From Deltaproteobacteria bacterium (GTDB lineage Bacteria > Myxococcota > Myxococcia > SLRQ01), in NCBI GenBank assembly GCA_029210625.1, contig JARGFU010000004.1, positions 147,329 to 211,328 on the forward strand: a stretch of DNA of 64,000 nt, given 5' to 3'. The stretch's first letter is position 1; each line of letters starts with the position of its first letter. Of the stretch, positions 31,482 to 40,500 are shown one piece after another. The position numbers and the translations under genes are program-made. Below the pieces are notes generated by a model that saw nothing but the letters and a program-made list of their open reading frames with translations, was not told the origin of the DNA and did not search any database.

Positions 31482-32843
31482 ATGCGCACGCCTCGCCCGA
31501 TCCTTCCTCTGGCCCTGGTCCTCGCGGGCCTCGGCCTCCCTCCGGCCCCGGCGGCTGCCGCGGACGCCTCGGGACCGAAGCTCGAGTACGAGACCTTCAC
31601 CCTCGGCAACGGGATGGAGATCTACGTGCTGCCGGACCGCTCCCTGCCCCAGGTGCAGATGATCACCTGGTACGACGTGGGCTCGGCCCACGAGAAGAAG
31701 GGGCGCACGGGCTTCGCCCACCTCTTCGAGCACCTGATGTTCAAGGGCTCGGCCCACATCCCCGACGGCCTCCTCGACGTGCTCCTCGAGGGCGCGGGGG
31801 GCTACTCGAACGCCTTCACCAGCAGCGACATGACCGTCTACTACAACACGGCGGCGTCGAACTTCCTGGAGACGATGTTCTGGATCGAGGCGGACCGCCT
31901 GGCGGGGCTCACCGAGAAGATCGACCAGGCGAAGCTCGACAACCAGCGCGAGGTGGTGCTCAACGAGCGGCGGCAGTCCTACGAGAACCGCCCCTACGGG
32001 ATGAGCCACATCCTCCTGCGCGAGGCCCTCTGGCCCGACGGGCACCCCTACCACTGGCCGGTGATCGGCTATCAGGAGGACCTGAACGCCGCGAGCCTCG
32101 AGGACGTCATCGGCTTCTTCGACCGCCACTACATCCCCGCGGGGGCGGTCATGGTGGTGGCCGGCGACGTGCAGGCCGAGGAGGTGAAGGCCCTGGCCAA
32201 GAAGTACCTGGAGTGGATCCCCGGCGGCACGGTGCCGGCCCCCCTCTACGTCCCGACGCCCGAGCCCCTCAAGGGCAGCGCCGCCCTCTCGGCCACCGAC
32301 GACGTGCAGGTGCCCCGCCTCTACCTGGCCTACCGCGGGCCCGCGGTCTTCAGCCGGGAGGAGCCCCACATCGACCTGGCCGCCCGGATCCTCGGCGGCG
32401 GCAAGTCCAGCCGGCTCCACGAGCGCCTGGTCTACCAGGAGAAGATCGCCCAGGACGTCTCGGCCAGCTTCGAGGGCGAGGTCCTCGGCGGCACCTTCGA
32501 GATCGTGGTCACCGCCCGCCCGGGGGTCGACCCGGCCGAGCTCGAGCAGAAGGTCCTCCAGGAGATCGAGGCCCTCGGCCAGACCCCCGCCTCCCTCAAG
32601 GAGATGGAGCAGGCGCGCAACGTCCGGGAGTCCGAGTTCCTCCAGCAGCTCGAGTCCAGCCTCTGGCGGGGCATCCAGCTGGCCTGGTACCGGGTGCAGG
32701 CCCGCAACGCCGACTACCTCGCCCGGGATCTGGAGCGCTACCGCGAGGTGGACGCCGGTGAGGTCAGCGAGGCCGTGAAGAAGTGGCTGCCCAAGAGCGC
32801 CCGGGTGACCCTGGTCATCGGGCCGAAGAAGGAGGCCGAGTGA
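31482..32843 (+). CDS. M16-family zinc metallopeptidase, active subunit
   Basis: 453-aa exported peptidase. ATG 31482 follows GGGAG and encodes a signal peptide (MRTPRPILPLALVLAGLGL, cleavage near AAA-AD at ~27). The inverted zinc motif HLFEH is at residues 80-84, with the third ligand Glu157 in LDNQREVVLNERR. LARRxxYNxxY-type substrate residues are represented by GMSHILLREALWP. The C-terminal half is the usual second, non-catalytic M16 domain. The stop overlaps the start of the next gene (TGATG), pairing it with an inactive homologue as in PqqL- or MPP-type heterodimers. It probably degrades peptides in the periplasm or at the outer membrane. Confidence 0.9.
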   Translation: MRTPRPILPLALVLAGLGLPPAPAAAADASGPKLEYETFTLGNGMEIYVLPDRSLPQVQMITWYDVGSAHEKKGRTGFAHLFEHLMFKGSAHIPDGLLDVLLEGAGGYSNAFTSSDMTVYYNTAASNFLETMFWIEADRLAGLTEKIDQAKLDNQREVVLNERRQSYENRPYGMSHILLREALWPDGHPYHWPVIGYQEDLNAASLEDVIGFFDRHYIPAGAVMVVAGDVQAEEVKALAKKYLEWIPGGTVPAPLYVPTPEPLKGSAALSATDDVQVPRLYLAYRGPAVFSREEPHIDLAARILGGGKSSRLHERLVYQEKIAQDVSASFEGEVLGGTFEIVVTARPGVDPAELEQKVLQEIEALGQTPASLKEMEQARNVRESEFLQQLESSLWRGIQLAWYRVQARNADYLARDLERYREVDAGEVSEAVKKWLPKSARVTLVIGPKKEAE

Positions 32844-34390
32844 TGAAGACGCCCCTGCCGATCCTCCTCTCCCTCCTCCTCCTCTCCCTCGCCTGCGGCG
32901 GCAAGCAGAAGGTCGACGAGGCCCCGCCGCCTCCCCCGCCCGCCCCGGCCGAGCCGAGCGCCGCGGCGGCCGAGGAGGAGGGTCCCCGCAAGGCCCCCTG
33001 GGCCAAGAGCGGCATCGAGGACTGGACGACCCCGCCCAAGGCCCGGGCCGAGAGCCCCTTCAGGCCCCCGGCCCCGACCACCTTCACCCTCCCCTCGGGC
33101 CTGCAGGTGGTGGTGCAGCCACGGCACACCCTGCCCCTGGTCTCCATCGAGCTGATCGCCCGCGGGGCGGGCTCGGCGGCGGATCCGAAGAAGCAGCCGG
33201 GCCTGGCGGCCTTCACCGCCGACCTCCTGGACGAGGGGGCCGGCAAGCGGAGCGCGATGCAGATCGCCCAGGAGGTCGAGCGCCTCGGCGCCACCCTCCA
33301 CACCGGGGTCACGGCCGACCACGGCTGGATCAGCATGCAGACCCTGGCCCGGACCTTCGACGCCTCCTTCGATCTCTTCACCTCGATCCTCACCCGGCCC
33401 TCCTTCTCGCCCGCCGAGATCAAGCGGGTGCAGGGAGAGACCGTGGACAACCTGAAGACCCGGCAGGACCGCTCGCGGGAGGTCGCCTCCCTGGTCTTCG
33501 AGCAGACCCTCTATGGCGCCGACACCCCCTACGGGCACCCGGCCGAGGGCTTCGTCGCGAGCGTGAAGGGCTTCTCGGCCCCGGCGGTGAAGAAGTTCCA
33601 CCAGCAGGCCTGGCGGCCAGAGAACATGGTCCTGGTGATCTCCGGGGACGTGGACATCGTCGCCCTGCGCCAGAACGTGCAGAAGCGCCTCGGCCGCTTC
33701 AAGGGCAAGGGCAAGAAGGTGAAGCTCAAGGCCCCCGCCGCCGCGCCGGCGAAGAAGGCCGCCCGCCTCACCCTGGTGGACCGCCCGGACGCTCCCCAGA
33801 GCGAGCTGCGCGCCGGCCTGGTGGGCATGAGCCGCAGCGATCCGCGCTACGCCTCCTTCGAGGTCCTCACCACCCTCCTGGGCGGTGGCTTCACCAGCCG
33901 CCTCAACAACCGCCTGCGGGAGCAGCTCGGCTACACCTACGGGATCCGGGCGATGCAGGTGGACCGCAGCGGCCGCGGCCCCTTCCTGATCGCCTCGGCG
34001 CTCCACACGCCCAAGACCGCCGACGCGGTCCAGGAGATCCTGCGGATGGTGGGGGAGCTGGCGACGACGCCGGTGCCGGCGGACGAGCTGGAGAAGGCCA
34101 AGCTCAACCTCATCCGGGCCCTGCCGACGCGCTTCGAGACCAACGGCGAAGTGGCCGGCACCCTCGGCGCGCTGGCCGCGCACGGCCTGCCCCTGACCTG
34201 GTACGACGACTACGAGAAGCAGATCCGCGCGGTGGACGCCGCCGCGCTGCAGAAGCTGGCCGGGCAGCTGGTGCCCGAGGGTCAGCTCCTCTTCACGATC
34301 GTCGGCGACACCAAGGTCATCGAGGCCGATCTCGTGAAGATCCTCGGGCCGGCGAAGAAGACCGATCCCGAGGGCAAGGCGCTGAAGTAG
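32843..34390 (+). CDS. M16-family inactive partner, lipoprotein
   Basis: 515-aa protein translated from ATG 32843, overlapping the preceding stop by one base. The N-terminus is a lipoprotein signal (MKTPLPILLSLLLLSLAC, lipid Cys18) followed by a long Pro/Ala/Glu linker (~25-70). The M16 fold is evident (FTLPSGLQVVVQPRHTLPLV; GGGFTSRLNNRLREQLGYTYG), but the HxxEH zinc motif is missing: the equivalent position reads LAAFTADLLDEG. The conserved Arg-Tyr pair of the second domain (NNRLREQLGYTYG) is kept, as in non-catalytic beta-type subunits that position the substrate. It probably forms a membrane-tethered heterodimer with the upstream active subunit. Confidence 0.88.
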   Translation: MKTPLPILLSLLLLSLACGGKQKVDEAPPPPPPAPAEPSAAAAEEEGPRKAPWAKSGIEDWTTPPKARAESPFRPPAPTTFTLPSGLQVVVQPRHTLPLVSIELIARGAGSAADPKKQPGLAAFTADLLDEGAGKRSAMQIAQEVERLGATLHTGVTADHGWISMQTLARTFDASFDLFTSILTRPSFSPAEIKRVQGETVDNLKTRQDRSREVASLVFEQTLYGADTPYGHPAEGFVASVKGFSAPAVKKFHQQAWRPENMVLVISGDVDIVALRQNVQKRLGRFKGKGKKVKLKAPAAAPAKKAARLTLVDRPDAPQSELRAGLVGMSRSDPRYASFEVLTTLLGGGFTSRLNNRLREQLGYTYGIRAMQVDRSGRGPFLIASALHTPKTADAVQEILRMVGELATTPVPADELEKAKLNLIRALPTRFETNGEVAGTLGALAAHGLPLTWYDDYEKQIRAVDAAALQKLAGQLVPEGQLLFTIVGDTKVIEADLVKILGPAKKTDPEGKALK

Positions 34391-34397
34391 CGGCGCG

Positions 34398-35540
34398 CTA
34401 GCGGGGCAGCTCGACGAGCACCCAGCGCTCGCCCCGCTTCTCGACCACGAAGACCTGGGCGCCCCCGCCGGGCCCCGAGAGGAGCGCCTGCTCCCCGCGC
34501 ATCTCGACCGAGGTCATGCCCACCGCCAGCTGGATCATCTTCGCGTCGAGCTTCTCGGCGGCCTTGCCGTGGAGCTCGGCCTTGATGCTGGCGATGGTGG
34601 CCTCCCGGGCCTCCGGGGTCGTCGGCGGCTGGCCGAGCTTCTCGGACATGTCGGCGAGGATGGCGTCCCAGTCCAGGACCTCGTCGAGGGCGTCGGGCTC
34701 GGCCAGGCCGGCCAGGACCTCGAGGTAGCGGGTGAGCGGATACTGCGGGCTGCCGGGGTCGATGACCTGCGGGGCGTCCTCCTTGCGGGCCAGCTCCTCG
34801 GTGGTGGCGATCAGGCGGATCGGCGCGTCGCTGGTGGTCAGGCGTAGCATGCGTCCGCTGGCGTCGACGTGGAGGACGTCCTCGCCGGGCTTGTCGTCCT
34901 TGGTCACGGTGACGGTGTAGCCAACGACCTCCTTGCCGTCGTGCTGGAACTTCGCCGCGCGCACCTCCAGGGTGATGGTGCGCTGCTTGGCCTGCTCGCC
35001 CTTCATCCGGTCGGTCCAGAGGAGGGAGGGCAGGCTCCACTTCGCGCCGTCGGTGAGCGGCAGCCGCTCGACGAGCAGGGCCACCCCCGGCGTCACGTCG
35101 AAGTAGGGGACGTCCAGCGGGGCGTGGTCGTCCTTGCCCTTGAGCTTTCGATCCCAGCCCTTGCCCGCGCGCTGCATCAGCGAGGACTCCTTCATCGCCG
35201 GCTGGTCGGGGAGCTGCTGGTTCTTCTCGCTCTTCACCGAGACCGCCGAGAAGCTCGCGTCGAGGAGGGAGCGCTCGGTGATCTGCATCTCCACCGGCCC
35301 CATGGCGAAGACGCCCTCGGTGGTGACGCGGTAGGCGGCCTTGGCCTCGCCCGCGGCGTCCTCGATCTTCAGGTGCATGAAGCCGATGCGCTGCCCGGAG
35401 GAGAGCTCCATCCGGTACCAGCGGCTCCCCAGCTCGGTCTGGGCGGCCGGCCCGAGGGAGGCCTTCGGCTGGAGGTGCGGGTGACCGCAGGCAGAGAGGG
35501 CGAGGAGGGCGAGGGCGGGCAGTAGGCGGAGGCTGCGCAC
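34398..35540 (-). CDS. Lipoprotein of unknown function
   Basis: 380-aa lipoprotein starting at GTG 35540 behind CAGGAG. The signal MRSLRLLPALALLALSAC gives lipid Cys18. The body is beta-rich with no cysteines, suggesting a periplasmic or surface beta-sheet domain (~35-250) followed by a helical stretch (~255-345) and a final beta hairpin (AQVFVVEKRGERWVLVELP). The strand order WYRMELSSGQRIGFMHLKIED is reminiscent of a domain seen in bacterial transglutaminase-associated proteins, but no catalytic residues are present. It converges with the M16 pair across 7 nt; functional linkage is not established. Confidence 0.6.
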   Translation of the reverse strand: MRSLRLLPALALLALSACGHPHLQPKASLGPAAQTELGSRWYRMELSSGQRIGFMHLKIEDAAGEAKAAYRVTTEGVFAMGPVEMQITERSLLDASFSAVSVKSEKNQQLPDQPAMKESSLMQRAGKGWDRKLKGKDDHAPLDVPYFDVTPGVALLVERLPLTDGAKWSLPSLLWTDRMKGEQAKQRTITLEVRAAKFQHDGKEVVGYTVTVTKDDKPGEDVLHVDASGRMLRLTTSDAPIRLIATTEELARKEDAPQVIDPGSPQYPLTRYLEVLAGLAEPDALDEVLDWDAILADMSEKLGQPPTTPEAREATIASIKAELHGKAAEKLDAKMIQLAVGMTSVEMRGEQALLSGPGGGAQVFVVEKRGERWVLVELPR

Positions 35541-35603
35541 GGGGGGCTCCTGGTCTCGGGGGGAAGAAGCCCCCCATAGCAGCGCCCGAGGGCCGCAGGC
35601 AAA

Positions 35604-36491
35604 TCAGCCGGCGAGGGCGCCGAAGACCAGCAGGCCGCCGGTGAAGAGGCCGATCACCGAGAGCACGACCCCGGCGATGGCCGTCTTCTTGCGGCCCACC
35701 GGGGGCACCGACTCGGCGTTCACCCGCCGCAGGCCGATGAAGGAGAGGATGCCCGAGAGGAGCGCCAGGCCGGGGACCAGGAGGGAGAAGAGCGAGAGGA
35801 CGAAGCCCGCCCGCGCCAGCTGGTTGTCGTAGTAGGCCCGGTACATCTTCTCCAGCGCCTCCCGGGGTACCTCGAGGTCGAAGGCCAGCTGGTTGCGGGT
35901 GCTCTTGTAGGCGGAGAGGAAGAAGATGAAGGGCAGCACCTGCCGGCCGAGGCTGGCGCCGAAGCCGAAGCCCATCCCCTCCTCGGTGCCGGCGAAGGTC
36001 AGGGCGTTCGAGACCGCCCCGAGCAGGATCAACCCGAAGAGCCCGAGCCGCGCCCAGGGCTTGAGCAGGAAGTAGGCGCCGTAGACGACGATGGCGATCG
36101 CCGCGAAGACGATCTGCGGAAGCGCCGAGAGGACGCCGCCGGGGACCCCGAGCTCCAGCTCCTCGGGGATCGCCAGCGCGAAGATCAGCGTGCCGAGCAC
36201 CACGAGGTTGCCCAGGGTCCCGGTGAGGCCGAAGAACCAGACGAAGGCGTCGCGGCGGCCGCGGAACTTCGCCTCGATGGCCCGGGTGTAGTCGACGTCC
36301 TCGCGCCTGCGGCAGGTGTCGCAGAAGGGCTTCCCGGCCACGAAGGCCAGGCAGCCCGCGCAAGCGAACGCGCCGCACCGCTCGCAGATCGCGGCGGCCG
36401 GCGCGTCCGGGTGCTTGGCGCAGGCGGGCCCCACCTCACCCTCCACCGCCAGCGGGGGGTGAGGGGACAGCTCCGGTGAGGTCACGCCCAA
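35604..36491 (-). CDS. Membrane protein with N-terminal B-box-like zinc finger
   Basis: 295-aa protein. Residues 24-60 contain a Cys/His pattern CxxH...CxxC...CxxC...CxxC (C24, H27, C36, C39, C44, C47, C57, C60), like the small B-box zinc fingers that precede membrane domains in many Deltaproteobacteria. Four or five hydrophobic segments follow (~85-110, 118-140, 145-165, 228-255, 265-293), the last two resembling a DUF4190-type pair. The start is uncertain: TTG 36491 has AGGA five nt upstream; GTG 36485 is the alternative. It may belong to an envelope or protein-quality process; no clear function is assigned. Confidence 0.6.
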   Translation of the reverse strand: MGVTSPELSPHPPLAVEGEVGPACAKHPDAPAAAICERCGAFACAGCLAFVAGKPFCDTCRRREDVDYTRAIEAKFRGRRDAFVWFFGLTGTLGNLVVLGTLIFALAIPEELELGVPGGVLSALPQIVFAAIAIVVYGAYFLLKPWARLGLFGLILLGAVSNALTFAGTEEGMGFGFGASLGRQVLPFIFFLSAYKSTRNQLAFDLEVPREALEKMYRAYYDNQLARAGFVLSLFSLLVPGLALLSGILSFIGLRRVNAESVPPVGRKKTAIAGVVLSVIGLFTGGLLVFGALAG

Positions 36492-36498
36492 CGGGATC

Positions 36499-36651
36499 CT
36501 AGAGCGGGCTGACCGGCGCGGGCGCCGGGGCCGGAGCCGGGGCGGTCTCCTCGGCGGGCGGGGGAGGCGGAGCCTCTTCCTTCTTCTGCTTGCCGGCGCA
36601 GCCGGGCATCAGGAAGAGAGCGGCGATTCCGATGGCAAAGAGAAAGCGCAT
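36499..36651 (-). CDS. 50-aa Pro/Ala-rich lipoprotein
   Basis: Very short lipoprotein starting at ATG 36651 with AAGGAA seven nt upstream. MRFLFAIGIAALFLMPGC gives a good lipobox with Cys18, and the 32-residue mature chain is KQKKEE followed by a Pro/Ala/Glu tail. It ends 7 nt before the TTG start of the zinc-finger membrane protein, suggesting one transcript. Tiny lipoproteins of this shape often tether envelope layers, but nothing specific is known here. Confidence 0.65.
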   Translation of the reverse strand: MRFLFAIGIAALFLMPGCAGKQKKEEAPPPPPAEETAPAPAPAPAPVSPL

Positions 36652-36794
36652 GGCGAGTTCCTTGTGTTTGGTTCGCGGCCCGCTCACCGGTCGATCGGGC
36701 CGGAAGGAAAGCCTACCTCCGATCGCGCCTCCGGGGGCAAGCCCCCTCCGGATGAAATCGCTTCCACGACGACCCCGTCCAGGCCTCCGAGGGA

Positions 36795-36823
36795 TGGCTC
36801 GAGATCGACTCCATCTCGAGCCA
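36795..36823. promoter_or_regulatory. Perfect 11-bp inverted repeat in the divergent queE gap
   Basis: TGGCTCGAGAT (36795-36805) and its exact complement (36813-36823) flank a 7-nt loop. It lies in the 218-bp gap between the divergent tiny-lipoprotein and queE genes, 46 nt upstream of queE. It could be a regulator-binding palindrome or a transcript hairpin. Confidence 0.45.
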
Positions 36824-36838
36824 CGGATCTCTTTCGGT

Positions 36839-36870
36839 CGGGCGCGCGAGCGATTAGGCTCGCGCGCCCG
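36839..36870 (+). promoter_or_regulatory. Perfect 13-bp hairpin abutting the queE start codon
   Basis: Arms 36839-36851 and 36858-36870 (CGGGCGCGCGAGC and its complement) enclose the 6-nt loop GATTAG. The last base of the right arm is the G of the queE GTG start. A -10-like TAGGCT (36855-36860) begins in the loop, so the element is either a promoter operator or, if transcription starts upstream, a stem that would occlude initiation. No preQ1 riboswitch consensus is present. Confidence 0.5.
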
Positions 36871-37523
36871 TGACCGAGCCCACCCTCAAGCTGATCGAGC
36901 TGTATCGCTCCCTCCAGGGGGAGAGCACCCTCGCCGGCGAGCCCTGCGTCTTCATCCGGACGGCGGGGTGCAACCTGCGCTGTGTCTGGTGCGACTCGGA
37001 GTACACCTTCACGGGGGGGGAGCCCTGGACCCTGGAGGCCATCCTCGCGGAGGTCGAGCGCCTCGGCCCCGGCCACGTGGAGCTCACCGGGGGGGAGCCC
37101 CTCCTCCAGCCCGCGGTGATCCCCCTGATGGAGCGCCTCCTCGAGGCGGGCCGGGAGGTGCTGCTGGAGACCTCGGGCTCCCTCTCCCTGGAGGGGGTGC
37201 CGGCGGCCGTGCGGAAGATCGTGGATCTGAAGGCGCCGGGCAGCGGGGAGGAGGCCCGCAACCGCTGGGAGAACCTGGAGCGCCTCGGCCCCCGGGACGA
37301 GCTGAAGCTGGTCCTCGCCGACCGCGAGGACTACCTCTGGGCCCGGGAGCAGCTCGCCCGCCGGGACCTCGCCTCGCGCTGCGGGCGGGTGCTCTTCTCG
37401 CCGGTGGAGGGCCGCCTCGAGCCGGCCCGGCTCGCCGCCTGGATCCTGGAGGATCGCCTGGCGGTGAGGCTCAACCTGCAGCTCCACCGGATCCTCTGGC
37501 CGGAGTCCTCCCGGGGGGTCTGA
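36870..37523 (+). CDS. queE: QueE, 7-carboxy-7-deazaguanine synthase
   Basis: 217-aa radical SAM enzyme converting 6-carboxytetrahydropterin to 7-carboxy-7-deazaguanine in the queuosine/preQ0 pathway. YRSLQGEST is the QueE N-terminal signature. The cluster motif CNLRCVWC (Cys34, Cys38, Cys41; CX3CX2C) and the glycine-rich ELTGGEPLLQ (S-adenosylmethionine contact) follow, then ETSGS and VVDLKAPGSGE-type substrate residues. The start is GTG 36870, supported by alignment of the LYRSLQGE motif; there is no ribosome binding site. No queC, queD or queF lies nearby, so its partners must be elsewhere in the genome. Confidence 0.93.
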   Translation: MTEPTLKLIELYRSLQGESTLAGEPCVFIRTAGCNLRCVWCDSEYTFTGGEPWTLEAILAEVERLGPGHVELTGGEPLLQPAVIPLMERLLEAGREVLLETSGSLSLEGVPAAVRKIVDLKAPGSGEEARNRWENLERLGPRDELKLVLADREDYLWAREQLARRDLASRCGRVLFSPVEGRLEPARLAAWILEDRLAVRLNLQLHRILWPESSRGV

Positions 37524-37555
37524 AGAGGTAGGCATGGTGGTAGACTCGCCCCACC

Positions 37556-40500
37556 ATGAAGACGCTCACGAGAGGGATCTCGAGCCTCCTCTTCCTGGGT
37601 CTCCTGGCGCTCCCCCGGGCGAGCGAAGGGGCGACCCTCTTCGAGGATCAGTTCACTTGCTCCAATAGCGCCACCATCGGTGCGTCACCGGAGCTCACCG
37701 GCTGGGTCTCCACCAGCGTCGCCCAGGATCCCTGGTCCAGCGTGGGCACCGACGGGGTGATTCCGACGGCCGGCGAGGGCTCGACCACGGGCTCCTTCGC
37801 CGACGGCACCATCGACTGGCACGAGAACATGCTGCTGACGGGGGCGACCGACTGGTACAACGTCTCCCTCGACGCCACGATCAACTCGGCCGACAACGAC
37901 ACCGTGGGGCTGGTGGTCCGCTACGCAAACGAGGGCTCCTACTACCTCTGCACGATGAACGAGGACGCCGGCCCCGCCTGCACCGACAACGCCGGCATCG
38001 GGACCCGGGGGCTGCGTCTGCGGCGGGTGCACGCCGGCACGACCTGCAACAACGGCTACTCCGTCGCGAACGCCACCTTCAACTACACCTCCGGCACGAC
38101 CTACGCGTTCCGGCTCTCCGCCATCGGCAGCGTCGTCACCTGCACCGTCGACCTGAACGGCAACGGCCTCTTCGGCGACGGCCCCGACGTCTCGGTCAGC
38201 TACACCGACGGCGCCCCCCTCCCGGCGGGCCGGGTGGGCCTCTACACCTACACCAACGGCGCCGTGACCTTCGACGCCGTGGCCGTCACCAGCTCGGATC
38301 CCGACAACGACCTGGACGGCGTGACCAACACCACCGAGGTGGCCCTCGGCCTCTCCTCGGCCCTGGCGGACACCGACGGGGACACGATCTCGGATCGCCA
38401 CGAGGTGCTCTCCCACGGCTACGTCCCCGACACCGACTTCGACGGCACCATCGACGCCCTGGACACCGACTCCGACGGCGACGGCTTCTCGGACGCCGAG
38501 GAGGCGGGGGACACGGACCTGGCCACGCCTCCGGTGGACCTCGACTGCGACGGACTGCCCGACTACCGGGACCTCGACTCCGACGGCGACGGCTCCCCCG
38601 ACGCCGTGGACAGCTGCCGGACCGACCCCACCCTCGCCGACACCGACGGCGACACCGTCGGGGACGGCTGCGACCCGGCCCCGAGCGACCCCTGCGTCTG
38701 CCTCGACCGGGACGGCGACACCTGCGACGACTGCCAGGTCACCTGCACGGCGCCCGACACCGCCAACGACGGCCCCGACACCGACGGGGACGGACTCTGC
38801 AACGCCGGCGACGACGACGACGACGGCGACGGCCTCTCCGACGCCCTCGAGAACTCGATCGGCTCGGACCGGCTGCGGGCCGACACCGATCAGGACGGCC
38901 TCCCCGACGACGTGGAGTACGCCGGGAACACCGACCTCCTCGACGCCGACACCGACGACGACGGCATCTCCGACGGCGACGAGGTCGCCGGCACCCTCGG
39001 CGCGGTCACCGACCCCAACGACTTCGACTCCGACGGCGACGGCCTCGGCGACGGCCTCGAGCAGGGGGTCGCCTCCGGCGTCCCGGCCGGCACCTCCTCG
39101 TCGAGCCTCGCCCGCCCCTTCTCCGGCACGGCCGCGGGCTTCCAGGGCGACGTGGACGCCTCCACCCAGACCGACCCCCTGGTCGCCGACACCGACGGCG
39201 GCGGGGTCGAGGACGGCGCCGAGGACGCCGACGGCAACGGCCAGGTGGACGCGGGCGAGACCGACCCCGGCCTCTGGGGCGACGACGATCCGGACGGGGA
39301 CGGGCTGGACAACACCCGGGAGACCGCCCTGGGCACCGACCGCCGGGACGCCGACACCGACAACGACGGCCTCTCGGACTCCTTCGAGGTCCTCACGGAC
39401 AACCTCTCGGCCTACGATCCCCTCACGGACACCAACCCCCTCGACGCCGACACCGACGACGACGGCCTCTCCGACGGTGACGAGACCAACGCCGTCACCG
39501 GCTACTACACCGACCCCTTCAATCCCGACTCGGACGGTGACGGCCTCTCCGACGGCCTCGAGCGCGGCTCCACCGGCGTGGCGCCCGGCATCAGCGAGGG
39601 CACCGGCGTGAGCTACGCGGGCACCGCCGCCGGCTTCCAGCCGGACCTCGATCCCGCCACCCGCACCAACCCCCTCTCCACCGACACCGACGGCGGTGGG
39701 GCCACCGACGACGTCGAGGACACCAACGGCAACGGGCTGATCGACAACAGCGAGACCGACCCCAACGACCCGGCCGACGACGCCGCGGCCCGCTGCCGCG
39801 ACGGCGTGATCCAGGCCCCCGAGCAGTGCGACGACGGCAACCGCGCGACCGGGGACGGCTGCGACGACTTCTGCCAGGAGGAGTTCGGCTGGGTCTGCTA
39901 CGGCCTGCCGAGCACCTGCGACTCCCCGACCACCGACACCGACGGAGACGGCCTCACCAACAGCCGGGAGCGGAACATCATCCACACCGACCCCCTCGAT
40001 CCGGACACCGACGGCGACGGCCTGAACGACGGACCGGAGATCGCCGGGGGGAGCAACCCGCTGACCTACCAGGTGGGGGTCGACACCGACCCCCTCGACG
40101 CCGACACCGACGACGACGGGATCGCCGACGGCGAGGAGGCCTCCGCCGGCAGCGATGGACACGTCACCGATCCCCTCCTCTTCGACACCGACGGTGACGG
40201 CCTCTCCGACGGGCAGGAGACCTCCGCGCCGGCGATCCCCGCCGGCACCTCCGACGTGCGCGGCGTCGCCTACGTGGGCACCGACCTCGCGGTCTACGCG
40301 CTCGACATGGAGACCGGCAGCCAGACCGATCCCACCGCCACCGACACCGACGGGGGCGGCGTCGACGACGGCGTCGAGGACGCCAACCACAACGGCCGCG
40401 TCGACAGCACCGAGACCAACCCCAACCTTCCGGGCGACGACGATCCGGACGGCGACGGCCTGAACAACGATCGGGAGGCGGCCCTCGGCACCGACCCCCG

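Noticed and set aside
36795-36870. preQ1 riboswitch upstream of queE
   Set aside because: The hairpins are simple perfect palindromes without a recognisable preQ1-I, -II or -III aptamer core; kept only as an unexplained structured leader.
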